Source of the DNA: Sacculina carcini
Lineage: Eukaryota > Arthropoda > Thecostraca > Sacculinidae
DNA length: 64,000 nt
Reading direction: 5' to 3'
Assembly: GCA_916048095.2 (NCBI GenBank)
Contig: OU696583.1
Coordinates: 2,579,001 to 2,643,000 of the forward strand
Numbering within the stretch: the first letter of the stretch is position 1; each line of letters begins with the position of its first letter. The translations under genes and the position numbers were made by a program. The notes under the pieces are model-generated. The model searched no databases and was not told the origin of the DNA. It was given only the letters and a program-made list of their open reading frames with translations. Positions 26,919 to 38,816 of the stretch are shown in pieces.

Positions 26919-29267
26919 ACATAAAGAAGAAATTATCTGTCTGTCTGTGTGTGTATGCTTGAATATGAGGTGACATAATTGCGCGGGTTCAATGGTATAG
27001 ATCAGGGGCTTAATTGTTCCGCACGACGGGCGGGTAAAATGCTACTGGGAACAAAGTAAACTACTGAATTATTGTACCATATAGAACCATTAAATACAAA
27101 ACCATTATTATATAATAAAGAACCATTTGAGTATTAGTTAGTTAGTTGTCATTAGTTGGTTTATATATAAAGAACCATTGGTGTTGGGGCTTAATTGTTC
27201 CGCACGACGGGCGGGTTTAAATATGAGGCTGTTCGAGGGAAAATGTTAAATGTTTTGCTTTTTAATTTGTATTCAGTTTATTTTATGGATTGAATATGCA
27301 TTTTATTTTATGGATTGAATATGCATTTTATTTTATAAATTGTTCAGCACGACGGGCGGGTTTAAATATGAGACGGGCTGAAGGAAAATATGTTGTCAAA
27401 AAATATAATTGAATTTAGACTTTTCAATTGAGTAAGATTTTAATGAGTATATCTGTTTTCTTTTTTAATTTGCAATATGTTTATGAATTAAATATGAATT
27501 TCATCTTATGAATTGCTCCGCACAACTGGCGGGTTTCATTGCTAGACGGTGATATTAAGTTATTAAAATATTTTGGAAACATTATGATGAAAAAGTGTAG
27601 TCATTTTTCATTGTTTCGTGTCTGAGTTCTGAATTATTCAGCACGACGGGCATGTATAAATATGAGGCGGTTTAGGCAAACTATTTTGTGAAAATAAATA
27701 TGAAAATATAGAAATTTAGACTTTTGTATGGGTTTACTCAACTCTTTTTTAATTCATATTCCTTTTCTCTCATGAATTGAATACAAATTTAATAGTATGA
27801 ACTGTTTCGCACGACGGGCGAATTTACATGCTAGGATTTTCATTGTTTGTTACGTGTTTGTGTTCTGAATTATTCCGCACAATGGGCTGGTTTATATATG
27901 AGGCGGGTTGAGGGAAAATATTATGTCAAAATAAAAATAAAAATATTCACACTTGGACTTTTCTATTGAGTAAGACACTGATGAGTTTTCATTTTCTTTT
28001 TTAATTTGGAATATTTTTATGAATATGAATTATTATGAATATTAATTCCATTTTATGAATTCCTCCGCACAACGGGCGGGTTTTAATGCTAGTATATACA
28101 TAAAGAAGAAATTATCTGTCTGTCTGTGTGTGTATGCTTGAATATGAGGTGACATAATTGCGCGGGTTCAATGGTATAGATCAGGGGCTTAATTGTTCCG
28201 CACGACGGGCGGGTAAAATGCTACTGGGAACAAAGTAAACTACTGAATTATTGTACCATATAGAACCATTAAATACAAAACCATTATTATATAATAAAGA
28301 ACCATTTGAGTATTAGTTAGTTAGTTGTCATTAGTTGGTTTATATATAAAGAACCATTGGTGTTGGGGCTTAATTGTTCCGCACGACGGGCGGGTTTAAA
28401 TATGAGGCTGTTCGAGGGAAAATGTTAAATGTTTTGCTTTTTAATTTGTATTCAGTTTATTTTATGGATTGAATATGCATTTTATTTTATGGATTGAATA
28501 TGCATTTTATTTTATAAATTGTTCAGCACGACGGGCGGGTTTAAATATGAGACGGGCTGAAGGAAAATATGTTGTCAAAAAATATAATTGAATTTAGACT
28601 TTTCAATTGAGTAAGATTTTAATGAGTATATCTGTTTTCTTTTTTAATTTGCAATATGTTTATGAATTAAATATGAATTTCATCTTATGAATTGCTCCGC
28701 ACAACTGGCGGGTTTCATTGCTAGACGGTGATATTAAGTTATTAAAATATTTTGGAAACATTATGATGAAAAAGTGTAGTCATTTTTCATTGTTTCGTGT
28801 CTGAGTTCTGAATTATTCAGCACGACGGGCATGTATAAATATGAGGCGGTTTAGGCAAACTATTTTGTGAAAATAAATATGAAAATATAGAAATTTAGAC
28901 TTTTGTATGGGTTTACTCAACTCTTTTTTAATTCATATTCCTTTTCTCTCATGAATTGAATACAAATTTAATAGTATGAACTGTTTCGCACGACGGGCGA
29001 ATTTACATGCTAGGATTTTCATTGTTTGTTACGTGTTTGTGTTCTGAATTATTCCGCACAATGGGCTGGTTTATATATGAGGCGGGTTGAGGGAAAATAT
29101 TATGTCAAAATAAAAATAAAAATATTCACACTTGGACTTTTCTATTGAGTAAGACACTGATGAGTTTTCATTTTCTTTTTTAATTTGGAATATTTTTATG
29201 AATATGAATTATTATGAATATTAATTCCATTTTATGAATTCCTCCGCACAACGGGCGGGTTTTAATG
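26910..29267 (+). repeat. 1,179-bp direct tandem duplication
   Basis: The two halves 26910-28088 and 28089-29267 match at a constant 1,179-bp offset and look identical wherever I compared them. Each contains a second-type leader, the ATAGAACCATTAAATACA segment, a TTAGTTAGTTAG stretch, five or so hairpin monomers and a terminal TTTTAATGCTAG. The first terminus (about 28090) is followed by a second-type leader, the second (29271) by a unit 6 leader. A related single copy with small differences is found at about 12130-12560 in unit 2. Confidence 0.85.
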
Positions 29268-29271
29268 CTAG

Positions 29272-32200
29272 TATATATATAAAAGAGATCCTCTGTGTGT
29301 CTGTCTGTGTGTGTGTGTGTCTGTGTGTGTGTTCGACCCTCCTTGGTCCATTTTCTATCAGCTATTATTCGGCCACCACTCAGCCTACCCGCTAACAATT
29401 TATACCATCACGTTGGAAATTTTCTTGTCTACACTTTAGATTAAATTTTAAATTTCAAAAATGAAATCAAAAAAAGTTATAGCGGTGAAAACACAAAATG
29501 AACCCTGAAAAATGCGAAAATTGTGGTCAATGCTCTGCCATCTACTCCTCATAAACCAGAAATGGTACAGCCAAACAGATTATACCACTGTGTAGAAAAT
29601 TTTCTGTTCTACAAGATAGGTTATAATTCATATCCAAAAATAGAACATAAAAGATGTAAACATGACAAAATTTCAATCTATATTCAAAATTATATTTATA
29701 CTCCACGCGTCCGATTTTCTATAATTTTTTCTCTATGTATCAAAAACTAATTATTACACAACTAAATAAATAATACCATCATGCTGGGAATATTGTTTGC
29801 TACAACACGGTATAATTTTTAATTTTCCAAAGTGTATTAAAAAAAAGTTACGGCGGTGTGAAGTCAAAATGACAAAGTCAAAAATGCAAAATTTGCACTG
29901 GAAACCGTGAATGTTTTGGTAAATATTCCCCTATCTATTCCTCATAAACCAGCAATGGTACAGCTATAAAAATTATACTATTGTGTAGATAATTTTGTGT
30001 TCTACAAGAAAAGTTATAATTTATACCCACAAATGATACAAAAAATGTGTAAAATTGGCAAAATTGTCAAATACATCCAAAATTACACTTGATCACCGGG
30101 CGCCTAAATTAATTCATTTTTCTACCTATTTCTCAGGAACTATTTGTCACACATTAAAATAAATTATATCATCGTGCTGGAAATTGTATTTTTTAAATGC
30201 GGTATAATTCTTAATTTTCCAAAGTGTATCTGAAGGAAGTGACGGCGGTGTAAAGTCAAAAGGACATATTGCCAATTTGACAGCTATTATGCGCACTTGC
30301 GATTACACAGGAATATACTACTGTGTAGAGAATTTTGTGTTCTACAAGAAAAGGTGTAATTTATACCCACAAATGATACAAAAAACGTGTAAAATTGGCA
30401 AAATTCTCAAATACATCCAAAATTACACTTGAACACCGGGCGACTAAAATTAATTCATTTTTCTACTATTTCTCAGTAACTATTTGTTACACATAAAAAT
30501 AAATTATACCATCGTTCTAGAAATCTTTTCTTCTACAATACGGTATAATTTGTAATTTTCCAAAGGGTATCTGAAGGAAGTTACGGCGGTGTAAAGTCAA
30601 AAGGACATATTGCCAATTTGACAGCTATTATGCGCACTTGCGATTACACAGGAATATACACCGATTAAATTTCACTGAAGCCCAATCACAATTAAGAATG
30701 CATCATATTATCTCCAAGCATGGATGGTGTGGTTTTATTGCGTACAGTTTAATTAATGCTACACTCTACTGAATATAAAGGCTTTATTGTCCTCAATAAC
30801 GTTCCGCACGACGGGCGGGTAAAATGCTATTGGGAACAAAGTAAACTACTGAATTTAACTGTGTAATTTAATTGGTTTAATTTCAAGTTGCATAAGCATA
30901 AGTTGCATAAGGATATGGGTTGCAATATCATGTAATGCCAACTTATGCTGTTTTAGCGGAAGCATTAACCTGGAATTATAGAGATGACAGAAGGTTGCAT
31001 TGTTTTGATAGTGTTGTGGAAAAACATGTTTTCTAAATTGAAACATAAATTTCACATTTAGACTTTTAGATTAGCTATAACTTTCCTGTGGGTTTGTTTT
31101 TCTTTTTCAATTTGCACTAATTTTTTTATGAATTGAATATTAATTATATTTTATGAACTGTTCCGCACGACGGGCGAATTAAATGTATCTATAAAGAGTG
31201 GGTTTAAATGATAGCGAGGTATATGATATTTTGCTAGCAGTAAATATTCTAGCGATAAAAGTAGAATAGCTCTTAAGCAAATAATTTTGGAGAATGATGT
31301 GAACCTTTAAATATATTTTGCGATCTGATGATATATGTATTAGGAATAATACGTAGCAGAATATAGATTGCATAATATAATATCGGCTGTAATATCAAGG
31401 GCTGCATTATCGATGTAATCCAAAAAATAACAACTGTATGAATATGATGCATTAGTGGAAGCATTAACCGGGAATTATGAGATAATATGATAATGGTGTA
31501 AAATTATATCGCATTATGCAACAAATGTGAATTTAGCTACCTTACAGTTTGGTCCCGATACTATATTGGCGGGTTGAGAGAAAAGTATTGGTGGGCCGCG
31601 TGTTTGGGACCCCTGGGGTAGATAATCTCAGTCTTCTGATTACAAATTATGATCGCATCAGTATATTTTGTGATCACAAACTAATAAGTTAAATCACCTC
31701 AGACTAGGCTGAGAGCGGTCAAGATTGAATGGTTGGGTTGGGTTGGGTAGGTTTGACTCAGGTTATATTGGGTTTTAATGATAGCGGAAAATATATAAAT
31801 TTTAACAATAAATATTATAGCGGTAAAAGTGAAATATTACTTAAGCAAATGATATTGGGGAATGATGTTAAGTAATAAATATAGTTTGGAAACAGTCTGA
31901 TGAAAAGATTTCATCATCTTTCATTGTTTGTTTCGTGTTTGTGTTCTGAATTATACCACACGACGGGCAGATTTATATATCAGGCGGGTTGAGGGATAAT
32001 ATTTGTCAAAATAAGAACAAAAATATTCACATTTAGACTTTTCTATTGGTTAAGATATTTATAGGTTACATTTTTTGCTTTTCAATTTGTATTCATTATA
32101 TTTTATGGATTTGATATGAATTTTATTGTATGAATTGTTCCGCACGACGGGTGGGTTTAAAAAAGTGTTTTTAGATCATTTTTTCAAATGGTTCATTTAA

Positions 32201-33471
32201 AAAAAGGTTTTTTTTTTTTAAATAAAAATGTTCCGCGGGCAGCAACTATAGACAATAGAACGTTCAATTTACCCTGTAGAATTAATCCATACACAAAACC
32301 AATGGATTTGACTTCAAGATGCAGAACGGATCGTGTTCGAGTTCTGAATTATTCAGCACGACGGGCGGGTTTAAAAATGACTCAGGCGGACTGAGGGGAA
32401 ATATTGTGTCGAAATAAAAATAATTAAACTTATAATTTTCAATTGATTAATATTTTTATGAGTGTACCCTATTTCATTTTTTATTTTTCCATATTTTTTA
32501 TGAATTGAATATGAATTTCATGTTATGAATTGCTCCGCACAACTGGCGGGTTTTAATGCTATATATATACATAAAGAAGAAATTATCTGTCTGTCTGTGT
32601 ATGTATGCTTGAATATGAGGTGACATAATTGCGCTGGCTCATGGTTCGCTGGTTCAATTATCAGGGCCTTCAAACGCAAACGAAGCGATGGCTCATTTTT
32701 ATGAAATAAAAATGTCCCGCGGGCAGCAATAAAACGTTCAATTTCACCGTATAGAATGAATTCATATACAAAACTAATGGATTTGACTTCAAGAACCAGA
32801 ACGGATGGTGTTCGAGTTTTGAATTTTTCCTCACGTCGGGCGGGTTTAAATATGAGGCGGGTTGAGTGAAAATATTTTGTCAAAATAAAATTAAAAATAA
32901 TGAAATTTAGACTTTTTAATTGATTAAGGTCTTCATGAGTTTGCCTTATTTATTTTTAATTTGCAATATTTTTATGAATTGTTCCGCACAACGGGCGGGT
33001 TTTAATGCGGTTTTAATGCTATATATATACATAAAGAAGAAATTATCTGTCTGTCTGTGTATGTATGCTTGAATATGAGGTGACATAATTGCGCTGGTTC
33101 ATGGTTCGCTGGTTCAATGATCAGGGGCTTCAAACGCAAACGAAGCGATGGCTCATTTTTATGAAATAAAAATGTCCCGCGGACAGCAATAAAACGTTCA
33201 ATTTCACCGTGTAGAATGAATTCATATACAAAACTAATGGATTTGACTTCAAGAACCAGAACGGATGGTGTTCGAGTTCTGAATTATTCCGCACGTCGGC
33301 CGGGTTTAAATATGAGGCGGGCTGAGTGAAAATATTTTGTCAAAATGTAAATTAAAAATAATGAAATTTAGACTTTTTAATTGATTAAGGTTTTTATGAG
33401 TTTGCCTTATTTATTTTTAATTTGCAATATTTTTATTAATTCTTCCGCACAACGGGCGGGTTTTAATGCTA

Positions 33472-33472
<1 letters not shown>
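29272..33472 (+). mobile_element. Helitron-like array, unit 6 (last unit)
   Basis: This three-repeat short form matches unit 3 nearly throughout (for example 15144 to 30855, 15468 to 31179, 15562 to 31273, all at +15,711). It ends with hairpin plus TTTTAATGCTAG at 33472, followed by a T and a TA microsatellite. That is the right boundary of the 31-kb array. Small private changes, such as AAATATTAC near 31833, show the copies have diverged slightly since duplication. Confidence 0.6.

Positions 33473-33510
<38 letters not shown>
33473..33510. repeat. (TA)n microsatellite at the array boundary
   Basis: About 38 bases of alternating TA directly follow the terminal CTAG of unit 6. An AT-rich target next to the terminus fits the A/T insertion preference known for Helitrons. 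Confidence 0.9.
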
Positions 33511-33511
<1 letters not shown>

Positions 33512-33623
33512 CATGCTCTTGTGTATGTACTAGCGCACAGACACACTGACAGACAGACAGACATACATGGAAAGTAATGCGCACAGGTGGCACTTTCAGT
33601 CATTGTTCACGCTGAGAACAAAC

Positions 33624-33873
33624 ATGTATGTTTGTGTGTATGTATGTATGTGTGTGTGTGTATGTTCACACATACGCACATTTACGAACATACATACACA
33701 AATACACATATATACGCACACACACACTTACACACACACTTACACGCACACACGCGCACCTGAACACACAAACACAAACACACAGAGACGTTCATATGCT
33801 GAGCGACAAAAAAGACATTCGTTAAGGGAGCCAGACATTAGCACATAACGATAAAAAGTGAGTAAGCTGGTCG

Positions 33874-33904
<31 letters not shown>

Positions 33905-33938
33905 ACTTTCTCACTCGTGTGTGTGTGTGTGTGTGTAA
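33624..33938. repeat. Facing TG and CA microsatellites
   Basis: A TGTATG/TGTG tract (33624-33665) is followed by a CACA/CATA tract (33667-33785). A second CA tract (about 33873-33902) is followed by a TG tract (33917-33938). Each pair is self-complementary and could fold back. The ORFs across this region are low-complexity by-products. Confidence 0.8.
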
Positions 33939-34067
33939 TTGAATACTTTTCTCGGTTTTATAACCAATTTCTACCCAAAAATATGGTGTGTGTGTGCGTG
34001 TGTGTTCAATATAGTTGCAGATTATAATGTGTTATTATTATTTATATTATTAGTATCAGTATTATTA

Positions 34068-34292
34068 CACTGGCGGATTCAGAGGGGATGTTGAGGGGGC
34101 TGAACCCCCCAAGATGTTTCCATCAACTCCTCATAACCAAGAGGTTCAATAAAAGAGGTCTAGAAAAAGTACTTTTTCTGTTGAATTTGTTGATATCATC
34201 ACTATCGCAAAGATGTTGCATAATGATGCATGTACATGACCGATCGCCCCAAAATTCAGCCCTCCCAAAATTGCATTCTGGATCCGCCACTG
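34068..34292. mobile_element. hAT-like MITE, family with CACTGGCGGATTCAG end
   Basis: The left end CACTGGCGGATTCAGA and the right end TCTGGATCCGCCACTG form imperfect terminal inverted repeats of about 16 bp. Flanking 8-mers TATTATTA and TATCATTA match at 7 of 8 positions, the duplication length known for hAT elements. A diverged second copy lies at 41824-42085, and the two share ATGTTTCCATCAACTCCTCA and TTGCATAATGATGCATGTAC. It is non-coding. Confidence 0.75.
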
Positions 34293-34508
34293 TATCATTA
34301 TTATTTAAATCAATTGATAATGTGAAACGAGAAAAGCGCCAACGCTACAGGTCGATTTTACGCTATAATTTGGCTAAACATTTTTTGGCAGCTCAAAATC
34401 AACACATTATAATTGTCAATCTATTGACCGCTAGTTTGACATTTTGAAAACTCTTTTTTCGGCCGTTCACTAACAACAGGTTGAAAGTGGAGGTTGAAGG
34501 TCTCAAGT

Positions 34509-34823
34509 GACAGCTGCTACACGGGAAGAAGCCGAAGCTTATGAACACACACAGGTGTGTCCCGTGCAGCTCGCTGTCATCGCAGAACCGACCCTCTCCA
34601 CGCTATGACGCCACAAGGACGGAAGGCGTATTAGAGAGGGCCACCTCCCCAGAATGCATGGCACAACACATGACTGATATCTGGTAACATTATTTACTGC
34701 TGGGTGGACAGGGGCTGTTGGAGTATAGAATCCGCGCAAAGAAATTCTCCTCCGCCGGGATTCGAACCACGGACCTCCCGCTTGTGAGGCGGGTGCGCTA
34801 CCCACTACACCACGGAGTCCAAC
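34509..34823 (-). mobile_element. tRNA-derived SINE (tRNA-Val-like head)
   Basis: On the - strand the head has an A box TGGTGTAGTGG (complement of 34802-34812) and a B box GGTTCGAATCC (complement of 34758-34768). The anticodon stem CCCGC/GCGGG encloses CTCACAA, giving a CAC anticodon. The acceptor stem pairs only about 5 of 7 positions and the T stem has mismatches, so this is not a working tRNA. The body contains CCACCCAGCAGTAAAT, a motif I associate with central domains of invertebrate SINEs. The outer limits are approximate. Confidence 0.65.
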
Positions 34824-34897
34824 AGTAATTTATTTACGCTGGTTCTATCAATTAAATATACGGTCAGCTGATTGTCAGCGTCTGTGTGTTTATATGC

Positions 34898-35191
34898 CAG
34901 TGGCGGCGCCAGGAATTTTCCTGGGGGGAGGGCTAAGGAAAAGTTGAGGGGGCTCGGCGAAGCATGAAGAGCTACACTCGAACGCTGACTACATAATATT
35001 ATAATAAGGAACTGGGGCACACTGATTCAGTCCTCGAACTGGAACCATAATTACAGGGCTTCATTTACAGCGGTAAGAAATTTCAATGTCCATGATTATG
35101 ATTTTTGTAGAGGCTTGGGGGGTGCGGGGCTTGGAATATTTTTGGGGGAGTTGAAGCCCCCCAAGCCCCAGCCCCCTGGACACCGCCACCG
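34898..35191. mobile_element. hAT-like MITE, CAGTGGCGGCGCCAG family, copy A
   Basis: The left end CAGTGGCGGCGCCAG faces a right end CACCGCCACCG. Flanking 8-mers TTATATGC and GTATATGT share the core TATATG (6 of 8). Internal landmarks GGCTCGGCGAAGCATGA and ACTACACTCGAAC-like sequence recur in the related copies at 40834, 49430 and 53729. It has no coding capacity. Confidence 0.7.
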
Positions 35192-35349
35192 GTATATGTG
35201 TTAGAAACTCGAAAAGTACGAAAGAATCTGCATAGTTAGTGATTCCATTCATTTGTAAGTATCTAATGCGTGTTATACTTGGTATACTTGGTATACTTGG
35301 TGTTATACTCAAGTATGTCTGTGTCTGTACAGTACATGATTGATTTGAT

Positions 35350-35554
35350 TGTGTGTGTGTGTGTGTATGTGGGTATGTATGTGTGTGTGTGTGTGTGTGT
35401 GTGCTGGTGTGTGGGTGTTGGTTGGTTGGTTTTCATTTAGGACACACAAATTATCTGCGGAATTCGATCGGCCATCGGAATATTCTTCAATGATGAATGT
35501 TCTTTATATACGTTTGTCGAGGCCTGTCGTTCTCAAATAGATGAACATTTGTCG

Positions 35555-35594
<40 letters not shown>

Positions 35595-35874
35595 TATGTG
35601 GGTATGTATGTATGTGTGTATATGTGTTTATGTGTGTGTGTGTGTGCATGTATGTGTGCGTATGTGTGTGCATGTGTGATCTTGTGCGTGTATGCGTGTG
35701 TGTGTGTATGTGTGTGTGTGTGTATGTGTGCGTGTGTGTATATGTGTGTGTATGTGTGCTCTTGTATGTATGTGTGTGTATGTGTGTGTGTGTTCAACAT
35801 GTATTCCTGAGGATGTGTGTTTGTGTGCTCGAGACTGTGTGTCTGTGTGTTTATGTGTGCTTGTGTGCTAGTGT

Positions 35875-35906
<32 letters not shown>

Positions 35907-35908
35907 TA
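35350..35908. repeat. Long compound TG/TGTA microsatellite
   Basis: TG tracts lie at 35350-35403 and, almost continuously, at 35557-35908, with TATG and TGCG interruptions. All three frames on each strand can stay open for long distances, which produces Cys/Val or His/Thr low-complexity ORFs that should not be read as genes. Confidence 0.9.
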
Positions 35909-35939
35909 ACACAAAGCACAAAGTGGGTGAAGTCCAAAG

Positions 35940-38242
35940 TGACTGCCTCCCAAAAACACTAGCAAACTCGTTATGTAGCCACAGAACGCAAGCGACATTT
36001 CAAAGCGTGAAAGTTGCTCTCCAAAAACGAGAAAATTATATATAAGTAATTGTAAAACTGACAGTTATCGGTCTATGAATTTTTAAAGAAAAGTTGTCAA
36101 TGGAATTGCATTTCGTTTTAAAAAAAAAATTGGCAAAAATGTGATAAGCATTTGGTAGTATTTTTTAGTGCATTCAAGATATTTGATACGTACTCGCCGC
36201 TTGTGATAATAAGAAAATCACAGGTGAAAAATAAACGTGAAAACTCAGATGAAAAACTCGGCAAATTCCCACGCTACACCCCAATTACCACACACCAGAA
36301 AACTGAATTGAACATCATTACAAATTATTGGACTTTCGTAAAAGGTGCTGAGAACAGGAAACACTACTTGGGACATCCTTGTGTTATGTGCTTTCGAGGT
36401 GTGTTAATTTGATGACCATCATGTGCGTTATTGCGTGGTCATTTTGGTGTGAAGTTGGGCCTATGATAGATGTATGCAATCACTCAACCGAAACCAAGTC
36501 GCATCTGACCATAGGCGGACATAGACACTTCGATTGAGTGGAGTGCTAGAGAATATTTACTTCAAGCACAGAGCAAAAGCTAGAACTGTTTGCATAATTT
36601 TTATTTCTGGGTTTTTGAGTGCAGGGAGATGAAGCCCCAGTTTGTTTGGTTCCTTAATCCGCCCCTGTCGCTGATGAATCGCTTTCTACACGCCGATTGA
36701 CCGAGAGAAATCACTCAGAGCGCAAAACAAGCGGAAATAGGCGCAAAAGTGTGACTGTGTAAATATTATAATTATCCCCTAAATACATCGACAAATTCTC
36801 ACACATATTATATATTATGTATATATATATATATATATCTCACACAAATTAACGTCATTTGGGCGGATGTGCCAAAAATAACTTGGCCACATTTTAAAAA
36901 TAATCCGATATGAAAGTGCAAAATATTTCAAAACCGGTGCTAACTATGTGAAAAATATTTTATGAAATATACGAAAAACACAAGAACATAAAGTGTCCCA
37001 AGAGGAATTTCGGCGAAATATTTTAGCATCCTGTTGGCAAAAATCGTATATTTTATATAATTTTAGGCTACGTTTGATTACCCTTCTAGTATTTAATAAT
37101 ATTTATTTAATATTTATTATTATTATTTATATTATTGCCTATATGTACTTTTCATTTGATTTGTGAAGATTTTTATATATTGTAATATTTTGTGTAAGCT
37201 TATGACTTTTGTATCAATTTTGTATTTCAGTATATTTCGTATAAGTTTTGTGGGTAAATTTTACTCGATCGCTTGACAATACATGTTGTGTTGTGCGCTG
37301 GAATCTGTTTATATTTTAATTGTACAATGTTTTAATAAACAATGTTTACCTTCATTCATTTTAAAATTGCTTAGGTCAATAACGTGTAGAATATAATTAT
37401 ATAATCCAAGCACAAACTATTTTGAATTCAACTGCATATTATACGCATTCAATTAATGTTTTACTTGAAAAATTCTACCGAAAAATAGTGAAAGATTTTT
37501 CGTTCGTTTTTTTGCGTAAAATACTCGTTCTTTCAGTTTAAAAAACTTCTATGCATATATGTAGTTAGTGGGTGTAAATACTAGCAAATGATTGTGTTTT
37601 TAGCAAAAAATAAACGAGCGAATATTTATGAAAACCAACTATTGAATTTTGCATAAATTCTTTTTGCAAGTATGCCAATAAAAATTGTCTCACAAATGTT
37701 GCAATTTTTGCGACTTTGCCATTAATTTGACCAGTAAATTTTTGACGAAAATTTTTTGACGAAAGTTCAACGCTGTGAACACCTGATGGTTGGGAGTTTC
37801 ACTAACCTTTGTGATTGCAAAGCGACACTCTGAAGCTCAACTAACTAGTGCGCCCATTTGAAACTTTCAAAACGTTCCGGTGTACACTTTTCACGGCACC
37901 TCTCCAAACACCTGTGCTGAGGCTTCTGTCTTCACACAACTAATGATAAACAGGTGACCTGACTGACGAGCGGGGCATCATGTTTCTGCTCCGAAAGAGA
38001 GCGCTGATTGGCTGATGGTCAGCGTCATCTATACCGCACAATCTATACGGCCGGTCTTGACAAATAATTGGTGGCTCTTGGTAAAGGGAATTTGATAATC
38101 TCATAGAAATGGAAATATTTACCGAAAGATATAATAATGTAATAGGTATAAATTTTTTATTATCATTAATAATTGATATGAAATAGTATTTAATGAAGAA
38201 GATGAATAATGTTATCTTATTATTATATAGTTCTGGTAAATA
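35940..38242. other. AT-rich intergenic stretch, no gene seen
   Basis: I see no convincing coding sequence. A possible decayed hAT-like MITE lies at about 36512-36669: its left end CATAGGCGGACATAGAC and right end CCGCCCCTG are weakly inverted. A short TA tract lies at 36817-36838. The rest (36840-37900) is AT-rich and featureless to my eye. Confidence 0.4.
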
Positions 38243-38294
38243 TGGAGAAGAGATGCGGAGAAGAGATGCGGAGAAGAGATGCGGAGAAGAGATG
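38243..38294 (+). repeat. 13-bp minisatellite, four copies
   Basis: The unit GGAGAAGAGATGC is repeated four times without error and sits about 50 bp beyond the 3' end of the transposase remnant on the opposite strand. Confidence 0.9.
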
Positions 38295-38340
38295 CGGAAT
38301 TTCGCCTTCTTTTCATCGTTGCATTGCAGCTCCCTCAACT

Positions 38341-38772
38341 TCATCTGCAGGGAGGCAGGGCGTCTTCCATGGGAAAGTCAAAGCGAGCAGTGAGAAGCTT
38401 GAAGTCAGCAGCCAACACCCTGACTCCTGCAAAACGGCAAGCAAATTCCTTACGTAGAGAGCAGACGGCACTAACGCAAGTGTTCAGGTTCACATCGTCA
38501 GTGGTACATGCAGCAAAGCGAGGAAAATTCACAAGCTGACCAGAAGCCAATTCAGCCTCACACAAGCGGAGCTTAACCTCGAAGGCAATGTTCAGGTGCG
38601 CCGTGATGTCCGTGAGCAGGGTCAGGCGAGCTAGCCACCGCGGATCAGAGAATTGGTCGGCGTGGGGAAGGTTCTTCTGACGAAGAAAGGTGGCTATCTC
38701 TTGCTGAAAGTAGCACACCCGAGACAGCATGGCCCCACGACCCAGCCACGACTCAGCCAGCGTACCTCACAG
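38341..38772 (-). pseudogene. Degenerate ZBED/hAT-like transposase fragment
   Basis: A 129-codon frame contains, in order, FSDPRWLARLTLLTDITAHLN (split here by position: FSDPRWLAR at about 28-36 and LTDITAHLN at about 39-47) and then KLRLCEAELASGQLVNFPRF. This order and wording match the hAT-related ZBED5/GTF2IRD2/SCAND3-like proteins, in which LTDVTAHLN is followed by a longer linker. The linker (normally LNL-LQG and following) is missing here, so there is an internal deletion. Upstream, EVRWLSRG is readable in a different frame, so at least one frameshift separates it. No BED zinc finger or C-terminal dimerisation region is attached. It is a dead fragment. It is cut on its 5' side close to the Harbinger-like MITE at 38817. 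Confidence 0.75.
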
Positions 38773-38816
38773 AAGTAGAGCAAGAAGTAGCCTCACAGAA
38801 GTAGGTTAGAGTCTAA

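Larger units (their letters stand above)
22346..29271 (+). mobile_element. Helitron-like array, unit 5 (longest unit)
   Basis: The first 4.57 kb (to about 26918) repeat unit 1 at a constant 20,182-bp offset. The remaining part consists of second-type leaders, hairpin monomers and a 1,179-bp tandem duplication. It has four internal long repeats (anchors near 22670, 23062, 23402, 23807). It ends with TTTTAATGCTAG at 29271. Confidence 0.6.

Noticed and set aside
2162-33472. Array as a classical satellite or centromeric repeat
   Set aside because: Units vary from 4.2 to 6.9 kb, have element-like ends and nested second-type elements, and the array ends abruptly at CTAG. A mobile-element array fits better, although a satellite role is not excluded.
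34741-34821. Functional tRNA-Val(CAC) gene
   Set aside because: Acceptor and T stems have mismatches, and SINE body sequence follows the head, so it is tRNA-derived and not a working tRNA.
35549-35962. 137-codon Cys/Val ORF and its His/Thr shadow
   Set aside because: It is a translation of TG microsatellites, open on several frames.
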